Shown here piece by piece: positions 28,201 to 38,400 of a DNA stretch of 64,000 nt (position 1 is its first letter; each line of letters opens with the position of its first letter). Source of the DNA: Marinifilum sp. N1E240. GTDB lineage: Bacteria; Bacteroidota; Bacteroidia; Bacteroidales; Marinifilaceae. The position numbers and the translations under genes are program-made. The stretch is from contig NZ_WHKF01000010.1 of assembly GCF_009295825.1 (NCBI RefSeq), forward strand, positions 1-64,000. Direction: 5' to 3'. The notes below the pieces were generated by a model. That model did no database searches, was not told the origin of the DNA, and was given only the letters and a program-made list of their open reading frames with translations.

Positions 28201-28808
28201 CAAAGAAAATGAGTGAAACTGAAAAGGAAGCCGGAACAGGATATTTTAAATTGACTTGGAAAGGTGATGAGGTGAATTCAAAAATGGCTACTCTTAAGAT
28301 TCAGAATAAAAATAAAATTGCCGGATTTGGTGGAGCTTATTGGCAGTATTTTGAAGATTTGGATCAAATCGAATCGTCAGAAAATAAAACTCTATCTATT
28401 AGGAAAACCATGTACATTAAAGAAACCAATGATGAGGGTGAAAGTTTGATTCCAATGGAAAAAAGTAAAGCGATTCAGCTAGGAGATTTAATAACAGTAA
28501 GGTTGGAAATTGAATCAAAAAATGATTTGGAATTCGTTCACCTGAAAGATTTGAGAGCCTCAGGATTAGAACCGGTTGATGTACTTTCGAAATACAAATG
28601 GCAGGATGGTGTTGGATATTATCAGAGTACGAAGGATGTTGCAACTCACTTTTTCTTTGATGAATTGCCGAAGGGAACATATGTATTTGAATATGAAGTA
28701 AGGGCGAATAACAGTGGGAATTTCTCAAATGGAATTTCTACTATACAAAGTATGTATGCACCAGAATTTAGCAGCAACTCGAAGGGAATTAGGATTTTGA
28801 TTGATTAA
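22230..28808 (+). CDS. Giant alpha-2-macroglobulin with SusC-like plug insertion
   Basis: The 2192-residue product has a signal peptide ending near 'TAGA-QN'. The N-terminal ~500 residues are helical and without a known family. An MG2 domain ('SIYRPGQTVYFKG', about 590) and macroglobulin domains follow, then a bait-region domain ('MYDSSLDQF', about 1108). At about 1205-1410 it carries a carboxypeptidase-regulatory domain and a SusC-type plug ('DEVVVTAMGIARKDK', 'IRGSNSMAAGNSPLYVIDGV'). It returns to the A2M domain ('LKETAFFFPHVRTNKKGEL', about 1423). The thioester motif C-A-E-Q is at Cys1648-Gln1651. Such proteins trap or inhibit proteases. No beta-barrel is present, so it is not a receptor. 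It is transcribed on its own behind a 286-bp leader. Confidence 0.9.
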   Translation: MILRKIVILSLFVLVIFTAGAQNKYNDLWTEVEGLELKGKFQSANLVVDKILKKAKRSNQSDQIVKGFIYKSKFTLLLEEEAQEQIVRELEAAIQEMEFPTNVILESVYASFLDQYLDDNNYRIRKRTYVASKNVSDDFKKWDVNTFMRQISKHFEQSLSNPIGLQQLPIQDYLNILSESKTSHKFRPTLFDFLAQRAIDFYEEDRWYVNKPRNEFHLKEPGLFAASDKFVKNISIKTDDYSRKQNVLKWYQALELFHQTNDTTAYVDVILERLNFVRNNHTNRDKDDLYFHALSQLSSAINAHSASASVDYEIADYYYQRSMQVGAKNDKVLKDYRIKALEICKRVIKKYPNSDGGLLCTILKNNIEKKTVTIEAERYNIPQKAFLAKVDFKGIDSLYLSAYKVPYDFIFERYSYKKDSLLLEMIQKNKPVQSSFYKLQAKKDYYQYTTEVDFPGLELGNYLIVASQKKNIQSIQHIYSQEVICVSGMSILDISRSDDLAIKLLDRENGNPLKDVEIIVTSPKRSKQVGKTNANGEFFIKKNENYGYLKILAIHKNDTLLKDNGYISSRSIREKKEKEHIAKMFLYLDRSIYRPGQTVYFKGIFVEKKNGISRVVPNTYTTVVIYDSNYEELKEMRLKTNEFGSISGEFKLPRNLMTGEFTIEMDEDYGTDLIDEDEYYEKIDDIETAEVEFSVEEYKRPKFEVSFDAVSDNYVVGDSVRISGLAKAFLGSSVSNANTKYTVTREVLPIWGRNYYGGSSKIIKTGTTQTDEKGKFSIDFIAIPDSLTEKSNKPIFVYTIKANVTDSNGETRSATQNVHVGYHNLKVDFFLGRKLNSSMSHKVKIETKNLNNQPVDAELEILIQKLKSPDRVVRKKPWEVAELKYIPKEKYIKLFPHEPYDRTDVMQYWKEETVVFSRKFAATNSKDCELPDISDWKSGRYKMKVIAVDEFRDTIIVNRHFQVYHPEDTSLADNQMFEYDIINSNFKQDRFVSLKLKTACQDLKVNLEAYYQGKLVFSELISVETGSAIVNVPVAQHYKNKLDFNLYFVKYNSLFQKQFSTSFKEEERELNIETLSFRNKLTPGNKESWSFKIKNSDSKNANAEVLASMYDSSLDQFKSHSWKTNINFRKNHYYRSPYVNSEFFNTSTFVGFNTNYLNNNVSFLKNYHRLKWFGFNFASSEYSNKQYLERLSSKKYKPKYFKGNISGIVTDNSGSPIPGVSVIIKGTMLGATTDINGFYSIDAPKGSVLVFSFIGFTARDVLIGKSGTYNLAMSEDAVGCDEVVVTAMGIARKDKALSGSVGYVSAKDIRNDLFSKLKGTVAGVEILVVEEEEDEEVSFLKIRGSNSMAAGNSPLYVIDGVPMDAAAGAQFSASEIADISVLKGASATGIYGARARYGVVLISTKKGLEELTQVETRSNLKETAFFFPHVRTNKKGELSFSFDSPQALTKWRLMLFAHNKSVETASLEKWVLTQKNINVIPNAPRFLREDDTITLSVKISNLTKEEATGVAALQLFDAVTMNPIDKERIDFKSTQNFSIAAKGNSSVAWSLKIPKGIAAIQYKIVAKSGKHSDGESSILPVLANRTLVTESRPLWVSAGESKEVQFAKLKKVKSSTQTNHKFSVEYTSNPAWLAIKSLPYLMEFPHECAEQTFSRFYSNALAEVLLEKNPQIKEVINTWMNKESLKSPLEENEDLKSILISETPWVIDLQNDKENKARLAKFFDKEQVRSEQLRTSSKLKELQMSSGGFPWFSGGRENQFITQHIVSGIGHLHKLDVKCENDYKLKDIAKKAVKYLDKEFVKQYQNYCKLSKDSASVALNHQLIHYLYTRSFFKNSHPLSDKVEKVANIYLEKCENSWLTQSLYDKGMIALLMHRNGKIEIAQNIIEALSEQAVISDENGMYWKENRKSWYWYQSPTETQALLIEAFTEINGDLKKVEQLKQWLLKNKQTNKWSTTKATTEAIYALLMNGNECLSVADNTVIKLGDEKISTKKMSETEKEAGTGYFKLTWKGDEVNSKMATLKIQNKNKIAGFGGAYWQYFEDLDQIESSENKTLSIRKTMYIKETNDEGESLIPMEKSKAIQLGDLITVRLEIESKNDLEFVHLKDLRASGLEPVDVLSKYKWQDGVGYYQSTKDVATHFFFDELPKGTYVFEYEVRANNSGNFSNGISTIQSMYAPEFSSNSKGIRILID

Positions 28809-28860
28809 TATAAAGGTAGATTTTAAGTGAAAGACAATTAAAAAAATAGAAATAATAAAT

Positions 28861-29373
28861 ATGAAAATACAAATTGAATCGAAGTTAGAATTCAAGCCTT
28901 ATCTAAAGCTGATGTATCAGTTAAGCTATAGAAAGTGGTCAATGATATTTACTTTAGTTATGGGTTTACTGATGTTGCTAATTGCCATAGGAAAAGTTAC
29001 AGGCTATAATGGAATAGATGAGGAAGTACCTATTTTTGAATTAAGCTTTAGTAGTTTTATCTTAATAGGTTTACCATTTTTAATCTATTACCAATCGAAA
29101 AGAAACTTTATTTCAAATGGTAGATTGCAGGAAAGAATAAGTTATGGGTTTGATAAGGAAAAGATGGAAATAAAAGGGGAGACATTTAGCTCATCCGTTA
29201 CATGGGAGAAGACGTATAAGGTTAAGGAATTAAATGCCTGGATGCTTATTTATCAAAACCGACAGGTAGCTAATATCATTCCAAAAGAATCTTTTTCGGA
29301 ACAAGAGTTAATTGATTTTAAAACGATTATTTGTTCTTTGCCGGAATTAAAAAGGAAATTCATAAAAATGTAA
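28861..29373 (+). CDS. YcxB-like membrane protein
   Basis: The 170-residue product has two membrane segments (about 27-48 and 60-79), preceded by a short cytoplasmic start ('KIQIESKLEFKPYLKLMYQL') and followed by a soluble beta-rich tail with 'ERISYGFDKEKMEIKGETF' and 'VTWEKTYKVKELNAWMLIY', the pattern of the YcxB-like C-terminal domain. The role is unknown. It begins 52 bp after the alpha-2-macroglobulin stop with no terminator between them, so it may be co-transcribed. Confidence 0.75.
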   Translation: MKIQIESKLEFKPYLKLMYQLSYRKWSMIFTLVMGLLMLLIAIGKVTGYNGIDEEVPIFELSFSSFILIGLPFLIYYQSKRNFISNGRLQERISYGFDKEKMEIKGETFSSSVTWEKTYKVKELNAWMLIYQNRQVANIIPKESFSEQELIDFKTIICSLPELKRKFIKM

Positions 29374-29436
29374 AATTGATTTAGTTGTCTCATTATTAAT
29401 TTATTTGTTTTAGATATTCATTTGCCGTCGCGCCTA

Positions 29437-29444
29437 TAATTTTG
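29437..29444 (+). promoter_or_regulatory. Bacteroidota -7 promoter box
   Basis: TAATTTTG matches the TAnnTTTG consensus of the Bacteroidota housekeeping sigma factor. It lies about 80 bases before the ferritin-like gene. TTTG elements occur upstream, but none at the usual 19-20 base spacing. Confidence 0.35.
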
Positions 29445-29524
29445 TAACTTATTGATTCGATTCGAATTAATGGGTTGAGCAGGTGTGGAATTGTGTGGAT
29501 TGTTAAATCAAATAAAATTAGGGG

Positions 29525-29980
29525 ATGAAAATTTTTAGAACATTTGAAGAGATTATCGATTATGCTATTGATAAGGAGATGAATGAAATTGAGTTTTATT
29601 CGGATTTAGCGGATAGAATGGACCGGAAAAATGTACGAAGATTGTTTCACAATATAGCATTGGAGAAAACGGCTAGAATGCTGAGATTAGAGAAAATGAA
29701 AGATCTGAAATTGGATTTTGATACCGATGATATTCAGGATATGAAAATTGCCGGATATTTAGAGGAGGTAGATGTTACAAATTCAGATTTATCTTATCAG
29801 GATGCACTAATTTTAGCCATGAAGAAAGAAAAGGTAAAGTTTAAGTTTTATATTGATATGGCTGAAAAAGCAATAAACGAGGAATGTAAACAAACCTTTT
29901 TAGCATTGGCAAATGAAGAAGCCAGACAAAAACTAAAATTCGAAATTGAATACGATGAATATGTTTTGATGGAGAATTAG
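29525..29980 (+). CDS. Ferritin-like/rubrerythrin-fold protein lacking His ligands
   Basis: The 151-residue, four-helix product has the rubrerythrin layout: helix 1 'EIIDYAIDKEMNEIEFYSDL' with Glu18, and the C-terminal 'LANEEARQKLKFEIEYDE'. The two ExxH di-iron motifs are altered: helix 2 reads E47-K-T-A50 and helix 4 reads E132-A-R-Q135, so both histidines are missing. The usual rubredoxin tail is also absent. It may not hold a di-iron site, or it binds metal by carboxylates only. Related proteins act in peroxide detoxification or iron storage; loss of the site makes another role plausible. Confidence 0.75.
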   Translation: MKIFRTFEEIIDYAIDKEMNEIEFYSDLADRMDRKNVRRLFHNIALEKTARMLRLEKMKDLKLDFDTDDIQDMKIAGYLEEVDVTNSDLSYQDALILAMKKEKVKFKFYIDMAEKAINEECKQTFLALANEEARQKLKFEIEYDEYVLMEN

Positions 29981-30172
29981 AGACAGTAAAAGGAGAAAAT
30001 GTTTATTAGAATCGGAGTTGATAATATGCAGCTTCGATTTTGTTTTTATATGATAGTAAAGGCTCAAATAATAATTGGTTCAATTCTTGTTCTTATTTTG
30101 TTTTCCGCACAAGCTTTAGTATTTTTGTTGGCAATTTGAATAAACTATAAATAATTGAAAAACAAATATTTA

Positions 30173-32149
30173 ATGAATTGTTTTTTTCGAAGTATCCTCT
30201 TATTTAGTCTGGTTTTTGGGACTATAAATGTAGGCTTTTCTCAAAGTACTACTATTGAATTATCTAAGAATAAGGTAGTTGTTGAAGGTGAGACTTACCT
30301 TTTGCATATCGTTAAGGAGAAGCAAACTTTGTTTTCTATTTCGAAAGCTTATGGAGTTTTACTTACCGATTTAATGAAAGCAAATGGTAAATCACAGGCA
30401 ACGGTTAATTTGAACGAAGTGCTAAGGATACCTTTATCAGGTAAACAAGCAGTTGCTCCAATAATAGTAAAGAAAGATGATCCTAATTTTAAGTATCATG
30501 TTGTAAAGAAAGATGATACTTTATTTTCGTTATCGAGAAAATATAAGGTTTCAATCCAGGAAATAAAATCAGTTAATCCTGAATTAGGGGAAAATTTGCC
30601 CCTTAATAGTGTGGTAAAAATCCCCAAATCCCCATCTCAACCAAAAGAACAAGTTTCTAATGTGCCACAGCACGATAAAAAATATTACTATCATGTAATT
30701 AAAGCTGGCGATACGCAATATTCTATTTCTAAGGAATTTCAGATGAAGCAGAAAAAGCTTCGAAAGTTGAATCCAAAATTGAAAAGAGGCGTTCTAAAAG
30801 TAGGAGATTGGGTTAGAATTCCCAGATATTTGGTTCCTCCTGAATATTTCAAGGTAAAAGAAGTTGTTAAAGATACCATAGTGGAAGAGATTGTGACAAT
30901 TGATACCATTCCTGAGGTGGAAGATGTAGATCGAATTGTTCAAAAACAAATACGTATTGGCTTATTCTTGCCTCTTTATCTGGAAACCAATGATACCATA
31001 AATCAGATTGTTACTTATAAAGATACATTAGAGATTATTACCCAGAGAGAACCTCGCGTGGTGTATAGAAAATCTCGTGAGTTCATACGTTTCTATCAAG
31101 GTGTTTTATTGGCGGTTGATTCATTAAGAAAAGAGGGACTTTCGGTAAATCTTCATGTTTTTGATACAGAAAAAGATCCTGCCAAAGTTCGACAGATACT
31201 TGCTCTAAATCAATTTGTAGATTTTGATTTTTTAATTGGTCCTGTTTATCAGCAAACTTTTGTTGTAGCATCGGAGTTTGCAAAGCGAAAAGGCATTCCG
31301 ATTGTTTCACCATTAACCGGAAAGAATCCTGAAATCAATAACAATCCGTATGTTATTCAACTGAATACTTCTTTGAATTCTGTTTGCAAGCAAATTTCAG
31401 AATATGTTTGTACTGATTTTAAATACAAAAATGTAATTGTAGTCCATCCTGAGCGATACAAGCATTTGAATGAGTTTAAGTTGGTGAAAGATATTGAACA
31501 CAATTTGTTTGAGAAGGGTTTGTATTGGGAAACGGATGAGGTGAATTATCAAAAAATATCATTCGACGAGTATGGCTTGTATGGAATGGAAGCTATGATG
31601 TGTGATACTTGCGAAAATATTGTTGTTCTTCCTTCTAATGATCAGCCTTTGGTTGAGAATATCATTACCAATTTAAATGTACTCAGTCAACGTTTTGCGA
31701 TACGATTGGTTGGATTCTCAAGATGGCAGCGATACACCAGTTTGGAATCAGAATTGTTTTACAATTTGAACTTTTCTCTATTTAGTCCTTATTATGTGGA
31801 TTATAAGGATGAAAAGACATTTAATTTTGTTTCATCATTCAGAAACAGATATTCTTGCGAGCCAAATGATTTCAGTTTTAGAGGATATGATATGTGTAGA
31901 TATTTCGCGTTGGCAACAAGTAAATATGGAAAGGAATTTCCTCAAAAGATGAATGATATGAATGTTGATTTATTACAATCTACATATCATTTTAAAAGAA
32001 TAAGTGCTTTCGGAGGATTTGAAAACAGAGGATTGCAATTGATCAATTACTCACGAGATTTTAAAATTCGACATCAGGAGGTCGAACGTCAGCAGGAAGA
32101 AGTTAAGGTAGAAGAAGATGATTTGATACAGAAATCATTTGAATATTAA
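30173..32149 (+). CDS. Triple LysM/periplasmic-binding-fold fusion protein
   Basis: An ATG at 30173 is preferred over the in-frame TTG at 30155, because it begins directly with the signal peptide (cleavage near 'GFS-QS'), giving 658 residues. Three LysM domains follow: about 30-80 ('LHIVKEKQTLFSISKAYG'), 105-150 ('YHVVKKDDTLFSLSRKY') and 175-220 ('YHVIKAGDTQYSISKEF'). They should bind peptidoglycan. The C-terminal ~380 residues form a type-1 periplasmic-binding fold ('IRIGLFLPLYLETN', 'FLIGPVYQQTFVVASEFAKR', 'GIPIVSPLTGKNPE') related to LppC/LpoA-like activators and ABC receptors. A link to cell-wall synthesis is inferred. A terminator follows. Confidence 0.85.
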   Translation: MNCFFRSILLFSLVFGTINVGFSQSTTIELSKNKVVVEGETYLLHIVKEKQTLFSISKAYGVLLTDLMKANGKSQATVNLNEVLRIPLSGKQAVAPIIVKKDDPNFKYHVVKKDDTLFSLSRKYKVSIQEIKSVNPELGENLPLNSVVKIPKSPSQPKEQVSNVPQHDKKYYYHVIKAGDTQYSISKEFQMKQKKLRKLNPKLKRGVLKVGDWVRIPRYLVPPEYFKVKEVVKDTIVEEIVTIDTIPEVEDVDRIVQKQIRIGLFLPLYLETNDTINQIVTYKDTLEIITQREPRVVYRKSREFIRFYQGVLLAVDSLRKEGLSVNLHVFDTEKDPAKVRQILALNQFVDFDFLIGPVYQQTFVVASEFAKRKGIPIVSPLTGKNPEINNNPYVIQLNTSLNSVCKQISEYVCTDFKYKNVIVVHPERYKHLNEFKLVKDIEHNLFEKGLYWETDEVNYQKISFDEYGLYGMEAMMCDTCENIVVLPSNDQPLVENIITNLNVLSQRFAIRLVGFSRWQRYTSLESELFYNLNFSLFSPYYVDYKDEKTFNFVSSFRNRYSCEPNDFSFRGYDMCRYFALATSKYGKEFPQKMNDMNVDLLQSTYHFKRISAFGGFENRGLQLINYSRDFKIRHQEVERQQEEVKVEEDDLIQKSFEY

Positions 32150-32156
32150 GATATCG

Positions 32157-32185
32157 AAGCTGACTTATTTAAGTCAGCTTTTTTT
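32157..32185 (+). terminator. Rho-independent terminator
   Basis: The 11-bp perfect arms 32157-32167 and 32170-32180 (aagctgactta / taagtcagctt) are followed by a T-run to 32185. It lies 7 bases after the stop of the LysM fusion gene. Confidence 0.92.
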
Positions 32186-32408
32186 ATCCACATTCGGATA
32201 AATCATCCAAAAAAGGAGGTATTATCCTAAAGGACTGTAAACACTACGCTTTTAGCAGGTTTATCCGCCTACTTTGGATATATCTCCATTTCCGTATAAA
32301 TTGAAATAGTAAGATTTGCCCTATTCAATGGATTGATATTTAATAGTGTAGGTGTTTTGGTACATGCTTTGGTTTTTTAAGCCTGTTAGTTACCTAAAGT
32401 CCTATGTT

Positions 32409-35400
32409 ATGAAAAAATATTTACTCCTGGGATACCTATGCGTATTCTCCACTGTTTTTCTTTTCGCTCAAGTTACCCCCACGTTATCTGCCGACGGCTC
32501 CGCAACTGTAGATGATGATATTGTAATTACATTTACTGATGATGGTACATGGGCAAGCTCTATTTTAACTGTATCATATAATGGTACAACTCTTGATGCA
32601 TCGGTACCTGGAAGCGAGGATTATATAATAGATGCAGGTGGTACCATTACTTTGAAACCATCTGTAGGGAATTCTGTTTTGCAAACTTCAGGAACAGCAG
32701 ATGTCGTTGTTACTGCTAGTGGAGGCTATGCTAATGCAACAGTTTCGCAGACCATAGCGCATGGCGCTGCAAGTCAATTTACAATAACTACTCAACCAGC
32801 TGCTCCGGTATCTAATGGTGGTGAATTAGGTACTCAGCCAGTTCTTCAACTTCTGGATCAATACAGTAACCCTTGTTCTACTGATGATGCAAGCACGGTA
32901 ACATTAAGTGAAACAGGTGATGGAACCTGGACTTTGGGCGGAGGAAATCCGTCTGCATCTTCAGGAATCATTACTTTTACCAATCTCACAGCAAGTAGTA
33001 ATGTACAAGTTGATAATGCAACGATTACTTTTGGGATTGCTTCTTATACTTTTGCTTCCGACGCTTTTACAATTGCACTTAATAGTGCACCTACCTTATC
33101 TGCTGCAGGGAGTGCAATTGTAGATTCTAACTTTGATGTTGGCTATACAGAGGATATAAATTGGGAAACCAAAATCACTTCCATCACATATAATGGAGCA
33201 AGTTTAACAGAAACAACAGATTATACGCTAAATACAGGACCTAATACAATTACCTTAAAACCAGGTGGTGGAAATTCAGCATTGCAAGCTGCAGGAACTG
33301 CCGATTTGGTAGTATTTGCAACAGGTTATGAAGACGCTTCTGTTTCTCAGGAAATTGGGCATGGATCTGCAAGTCAATTTACAATAACTACTCAACCAGC
33401 TGCTCCGGTATCTAATGGTGGTGAATTAGGTGCTCAGCCAGTTCTTCAACTTCTGGATCAATACAACAATCCTTGTTCTACTGATGATGCAAGCACGGTA
33501 ACATTAAGTGAAACAGGTGATGGAACCTGGACTTTGGGTGGAGCAAATCCAAATGCATCTTCCGGGGTAATTACTTTCACTGACCTAACAGCTAGTAGTG
33601 ATCTTAAGGTCGATAATGCGACTATCACTTTTGGGATCGCCTCTTTCTCCTTGGAATCTGATCCTTTTACAATAGAAGTAAAAACTGCACCAACACTTAC
33701 GGCTGCTACTGGTGTTACTGTGGATAATGATTTTGAAATTTCTTATACAGATATCGTTGAGTGGGAATCTTCCCCTTCATTAAGTATTACATTTGATGGA
33801 GTCTCGGTTCCAAGTAGTGCGTATACAATTAACTCTACAAGTAATAAAATACTCTTTAAACCATCAGAACATTCATCTTTACAGACTGCAAAAACTGCAA
33901 ACATTGAAATATCAGTTAATTCATATGAAACTGCAGTTGTATCACAAACCATCGGACATGGTGCTCCATCAAAGATTGTTATGGACACGGAACCTGTTGC
34001 TCCATCTAATAATGGTGGTTTATTTCAAACTCAACCTGTTGTGAATGTACAGGATCAATATAGCAATGTGTGTACTGGTAATAGTTCAATATCTATCACA
34101 GCAGTAGAAAATGACCCTGGAAATTGGGATTTGAATGGAAGCCTATCTGGAACAATTTCTTCTGGTGTTTTATCATATACTGATTTAACAGCTTCAAGTA
34201 CTCAGGTGGTGACTGGTGCTTTTATTACCTTTTCAGCAACTGGTGTTACCAGTGAAAATTCAGCGACATTTAATTTGAGTTTAAATTCTCCTCCAGACTT
34301 AACAGCAGCATCTGGAGCAACTGTTGACGGAACATTTTTCATTACTTTTTCGGATACACAATCCTGGCAAAGTAAAATTAGTAGTATAACCTACGATGGG
34401 AATAATGTAGACGCAGCTGCTTATGATATTAGTGTTGGTGATCAAATTACTTTTGATCCTTCTCAATCAACAGCTTTGCAAACTTCTGGTACTGCTAACT
34501 TTATTATCTCTTCTGATGGATTTGACGATACAGCACCATTATCGCAAGTTATTGGGCATGGAGTAGCAAATCAACTGGCAATTACAACAGAGCCAGGCAC
34601 TCCAGCTATAAATGGTGGAGAATTAAATCCTCAGCCTGTTATTGAGGTTAGAGATCAGTATAATAATTTTTGTTCGACGGATGGAAATAGAACAATTACC
34701 GCGGCAAAAGCTGATGCTGGTGATTGGAGTCTTGGAGGTACACCTGATCAAAATGCAAACTTAGGTGTATTGACTTTTTCGGGTTTAACAGCAAGTAGTG
34801 CCTTGGAAGTTACTGGTGCAAATATTGAATTTACCTCTCCAGGAATTACTCCGGTTACATCTTCTGATTTTAGTTTGGGCTTAAATAATGCGCCTACAGA
34901 TATAACTGCAGCAGGTAGCGTTACAGTAGATAATCCATTCACAATTACCTTTACGGATGAAAACAATTGGCAATCAAATATTAATAGCATTACCTATGAT
35001 GGGAATGTTGTTGATAATGCCGCCTACAATACAGCAACAAGTGGAGAGATAACCTTTACTCCATCTTTATCTACCGCCTTACAGGTAGCTGGAACCGCAG
35101 ATTTAATTATTTCTTCGGATGGTTTTAATAACAGTTCTCCTGTATCACAAACAATTGGTCATGGTTCGGCTAAAAATATAGTAATGGTAACTGAACCAAC
35201 CGGACCAAGTGTGAATGGAGGTCAATTGCAAGATCAGCCTGTAGTTAAATTACAGGATTCATATAATAATGATTGTACAACGGATAATTCCACCTCGGTA
35301 ACAGTTGCAAAAGGTGATGCTGGAAATTGGACTTTAGGGGGTGATGTTACAGCAAGTGTTAATACCGGAATTCTTTCCTATACTAACCTAACTGCTAGTA

Positions 35401-38400
35401 GTAATGAAGCAATTTCAAGTGCTTTCCTTTCATTTAGTAGTACAGGTTTAACCGGAGTGAATTCATCAACATTTAGTTTAGGTTTAAATGGACCGCCATC
35501 AGATTTGGCAGAGGATGTTAATGCAGATGTTGATTCTGATTTTACAATTACTTTTACAGACGTTGATGGATGGCAATCTAAAATAAGTGTTATAACTTAT
35601 AATGGAGTCACTGTTGATGTTGCTGCTTATAATACGGGAACTACAGGAACAATTGTATTTACTCCATCTTTATCAACTGCATTGCAGACAGCAGGAACTG
35701 CTAATTTAGTAATTTCTTCAGACGGATTTAGTGATGCTACTCTATCTCAAGTCCTAGCGCACGGAGCAGTTAATAAATTATCAATTAATATTCAACCTGG
35801 AGCGCCTTCGGTTAATGGAGGTGAATTTAGCCCACAACCAGTTCTTGAAATTTTAGATCAATACAATAATTTGTGTACTACCGATGGCTCAAGAACAATA
35901 ACGGCTGCCAAAGGAGATGCCGGAAATTGGACTTTGGGGGGAAGCTTAAATCAAAATGCAAGTTCGGGAACTCTTACTTTTGCCAGTCTTACAGCTAGCA
36001 GTAATGAGAATATAACGGGAGCAAATATAAGTTTCTCATCAACAGGATTAACAGGAGTGACTTCTTCAGATTTTAGCCTTGGTTTAAATACAGCACCGAA
36101 TCTTACAGCATCATCAGGAGCAAGCGTAGATGGAATTTTTGAAATATCTTACGATGATAATGTGGATTGGGAATCGAATATTGATAGTATTTCTTTTGAT
36201 GGAAATACGGTGCCATCCATTGCATATACCATCAACTCTACCAGCAATAAAATTACTTTCGACCCTTCTGCTGATGCCGTACTACAAACGGCTAAAACAG
36301 CGGATATGATCGTTTTTGTTGATGGTTATAATAATGCAACAGTATCTCAGACCATAGGACATGGTGTGGCTACACAATTAACAATTGATACAGAGCCAGT
36401 AGCTCCAGCTAGCAATGGAGATCCGTTTCAAACACAGCCAGTTGTTAGTGCAAGAGATATTTATAGTAATATTTGTACCAGTAATAGTTCAATTTCAATT
36501 ACAGCAGCAGAGAATGATCCTGTAAACTGGGATCTACAGGGAACATTAACCGGTACTATTACCTCAGGAGTATTATCCTATACCGATTTAACAGCTTCAA
36601 GTACACAAGTTGTGAATAATGCATTTATCGGATTTTCTTCCTCGGGTTTGACAGGTGTTAATTCAACAAACTTTAATTTGGGATTGAATTCACCACCTGA
36701 TCTTACTGCGGCAACGGGAGTCACAGTTGATAATTCATTCATTATTACTTTTACAGATACTCAATCATGGCAAAGTAAAATTAGTAGTATTACCTACAAT
36801 GGGAATACAGTAGATGCAGCTGCCTATGATATCAGTGTTGGAAATCAAATCACTTTTGATCCTTCGCTATCAACAGAATTGCAAATATCTGGGACAGCAG
36901 ATTTCGTTTTTGTATCTGCAGGATTTAATGATAAAATTTTATCTCAGGAAATAGGACATGGAGCTCCGGCATCAATAAGTATTACTACACAGCCAACTGC
37001 TCCTAGTAGTAATGGAGGATTATTTGCAACTCAACCTGAAATAGGTAGCTTGGATCAATATGGAAATGCTTGTACAGGTGATAATGCGACTACAATATCA
37101 GTTGCTAAAGGAGATGCTGGTGATTGGACGTTAGGTGGATCACCTAATCAAACTTTGGCAGGAGGAGTATTTACTTACACTGATTTATCAGCCACCAGTA
37201 CAGAAGCTGTTGCAGGTGCTTATCTAACCTTCTCTTCTGGAAGTTTTGCTACGCTTGATTCGAATCCATTTGACATACCCGTTGATGATGTACCAGATAT
37301 ATCTTCTGCTATAAATGCAACAGTGGATAATGAATTCTCTATTACATTTAGTGACGACGCCAGCTGGCGAGGAAATATTACGGACATTCAATACGGAGGA
37401 AATTCATTGCCTGTAGAGGCATATGTTACAACTTCCATTGGTCGTATTACCCTTAAACCGGCTGAATCAGCATTACTTCAGGTTGCTGGTTCTCAAGCAC
37501 TATCTATTATTTCAAGTGGTTATTCGAATGCTGAGATTACACAAGAAATTGGACATGGACTTGTTGCTGATTTGTTCATAAGTACTCAGCCTGTTGGACC
37601 GAGTTCAAATGGAGCAAGTTTGGCTACTCAACCTGTGGTACAATTGCACGACCAATATGCAAATGTATGTACAACAGATAATACTACAACTATCTCGTCG
37701 GTAGCTTCAGGTGGAACATGGACCTTAGGAGGAACCTTGGGCTTGACTTCATCGTCTGGTGTTTTTAATTTTACAGATTTAACGGCAAGTAGTGATGAAG
37801 AGCTTACTACTGCGACAATTATTTTTTCGTCATTTTCTTTAACAGATGTAACAAGTAGTGCATTCACAGTACCTGCATTAGATGCTTCACCTCAATTGTT
37901 AGCATCGTCAAGCGCAACTGTTGACGGAGAATTTGAAATTTCTTTTGTTGCTAATCCAACCTGGCAATTGGCAATTGATTCAATTACATATGATGGAAAT
38001 CTAATATCTGAAGGGGCTTACGATAAAACTCAGGGCGAAAAGATCATATTTGATCCTTCTCAGGATACTGATTTACAGGTGGCAGATACTAAAGATTTGG
38101 AGGTGCACGCAGCAGGTTATGAAACAGCTAGTGTATCTCAAAAGATAAAGCATGGTGTTGCAAGTGAAATGGTGATTGTTTTACAACCGGCAGCTCCAGT
38201 GGAGAATGGTGGAGAATTGGCAACTCAGCCAGGTGTTACTCTTCGAGATCAATATGGAAATGATTGTTTAGAGGAAAATACTATTGAGATAACTGCGGAT
38301 AAAGGAGATGTGAACGATTGGACTCTTGGTGGAACTTTAATAAAAACTGCAGCGAATGGATCGGTTAGTTATACTGATTTAACAGCAGCGAGTGATGGTC

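Noticed and set aside
30155-30172. TTG start for the LysM fusion
   Set aside because: The ATG at 30173 directly precedes a standard signal peptide; the same reasoning excludes TTG starts at 10855 and 13332 and the GTG start at 32352.
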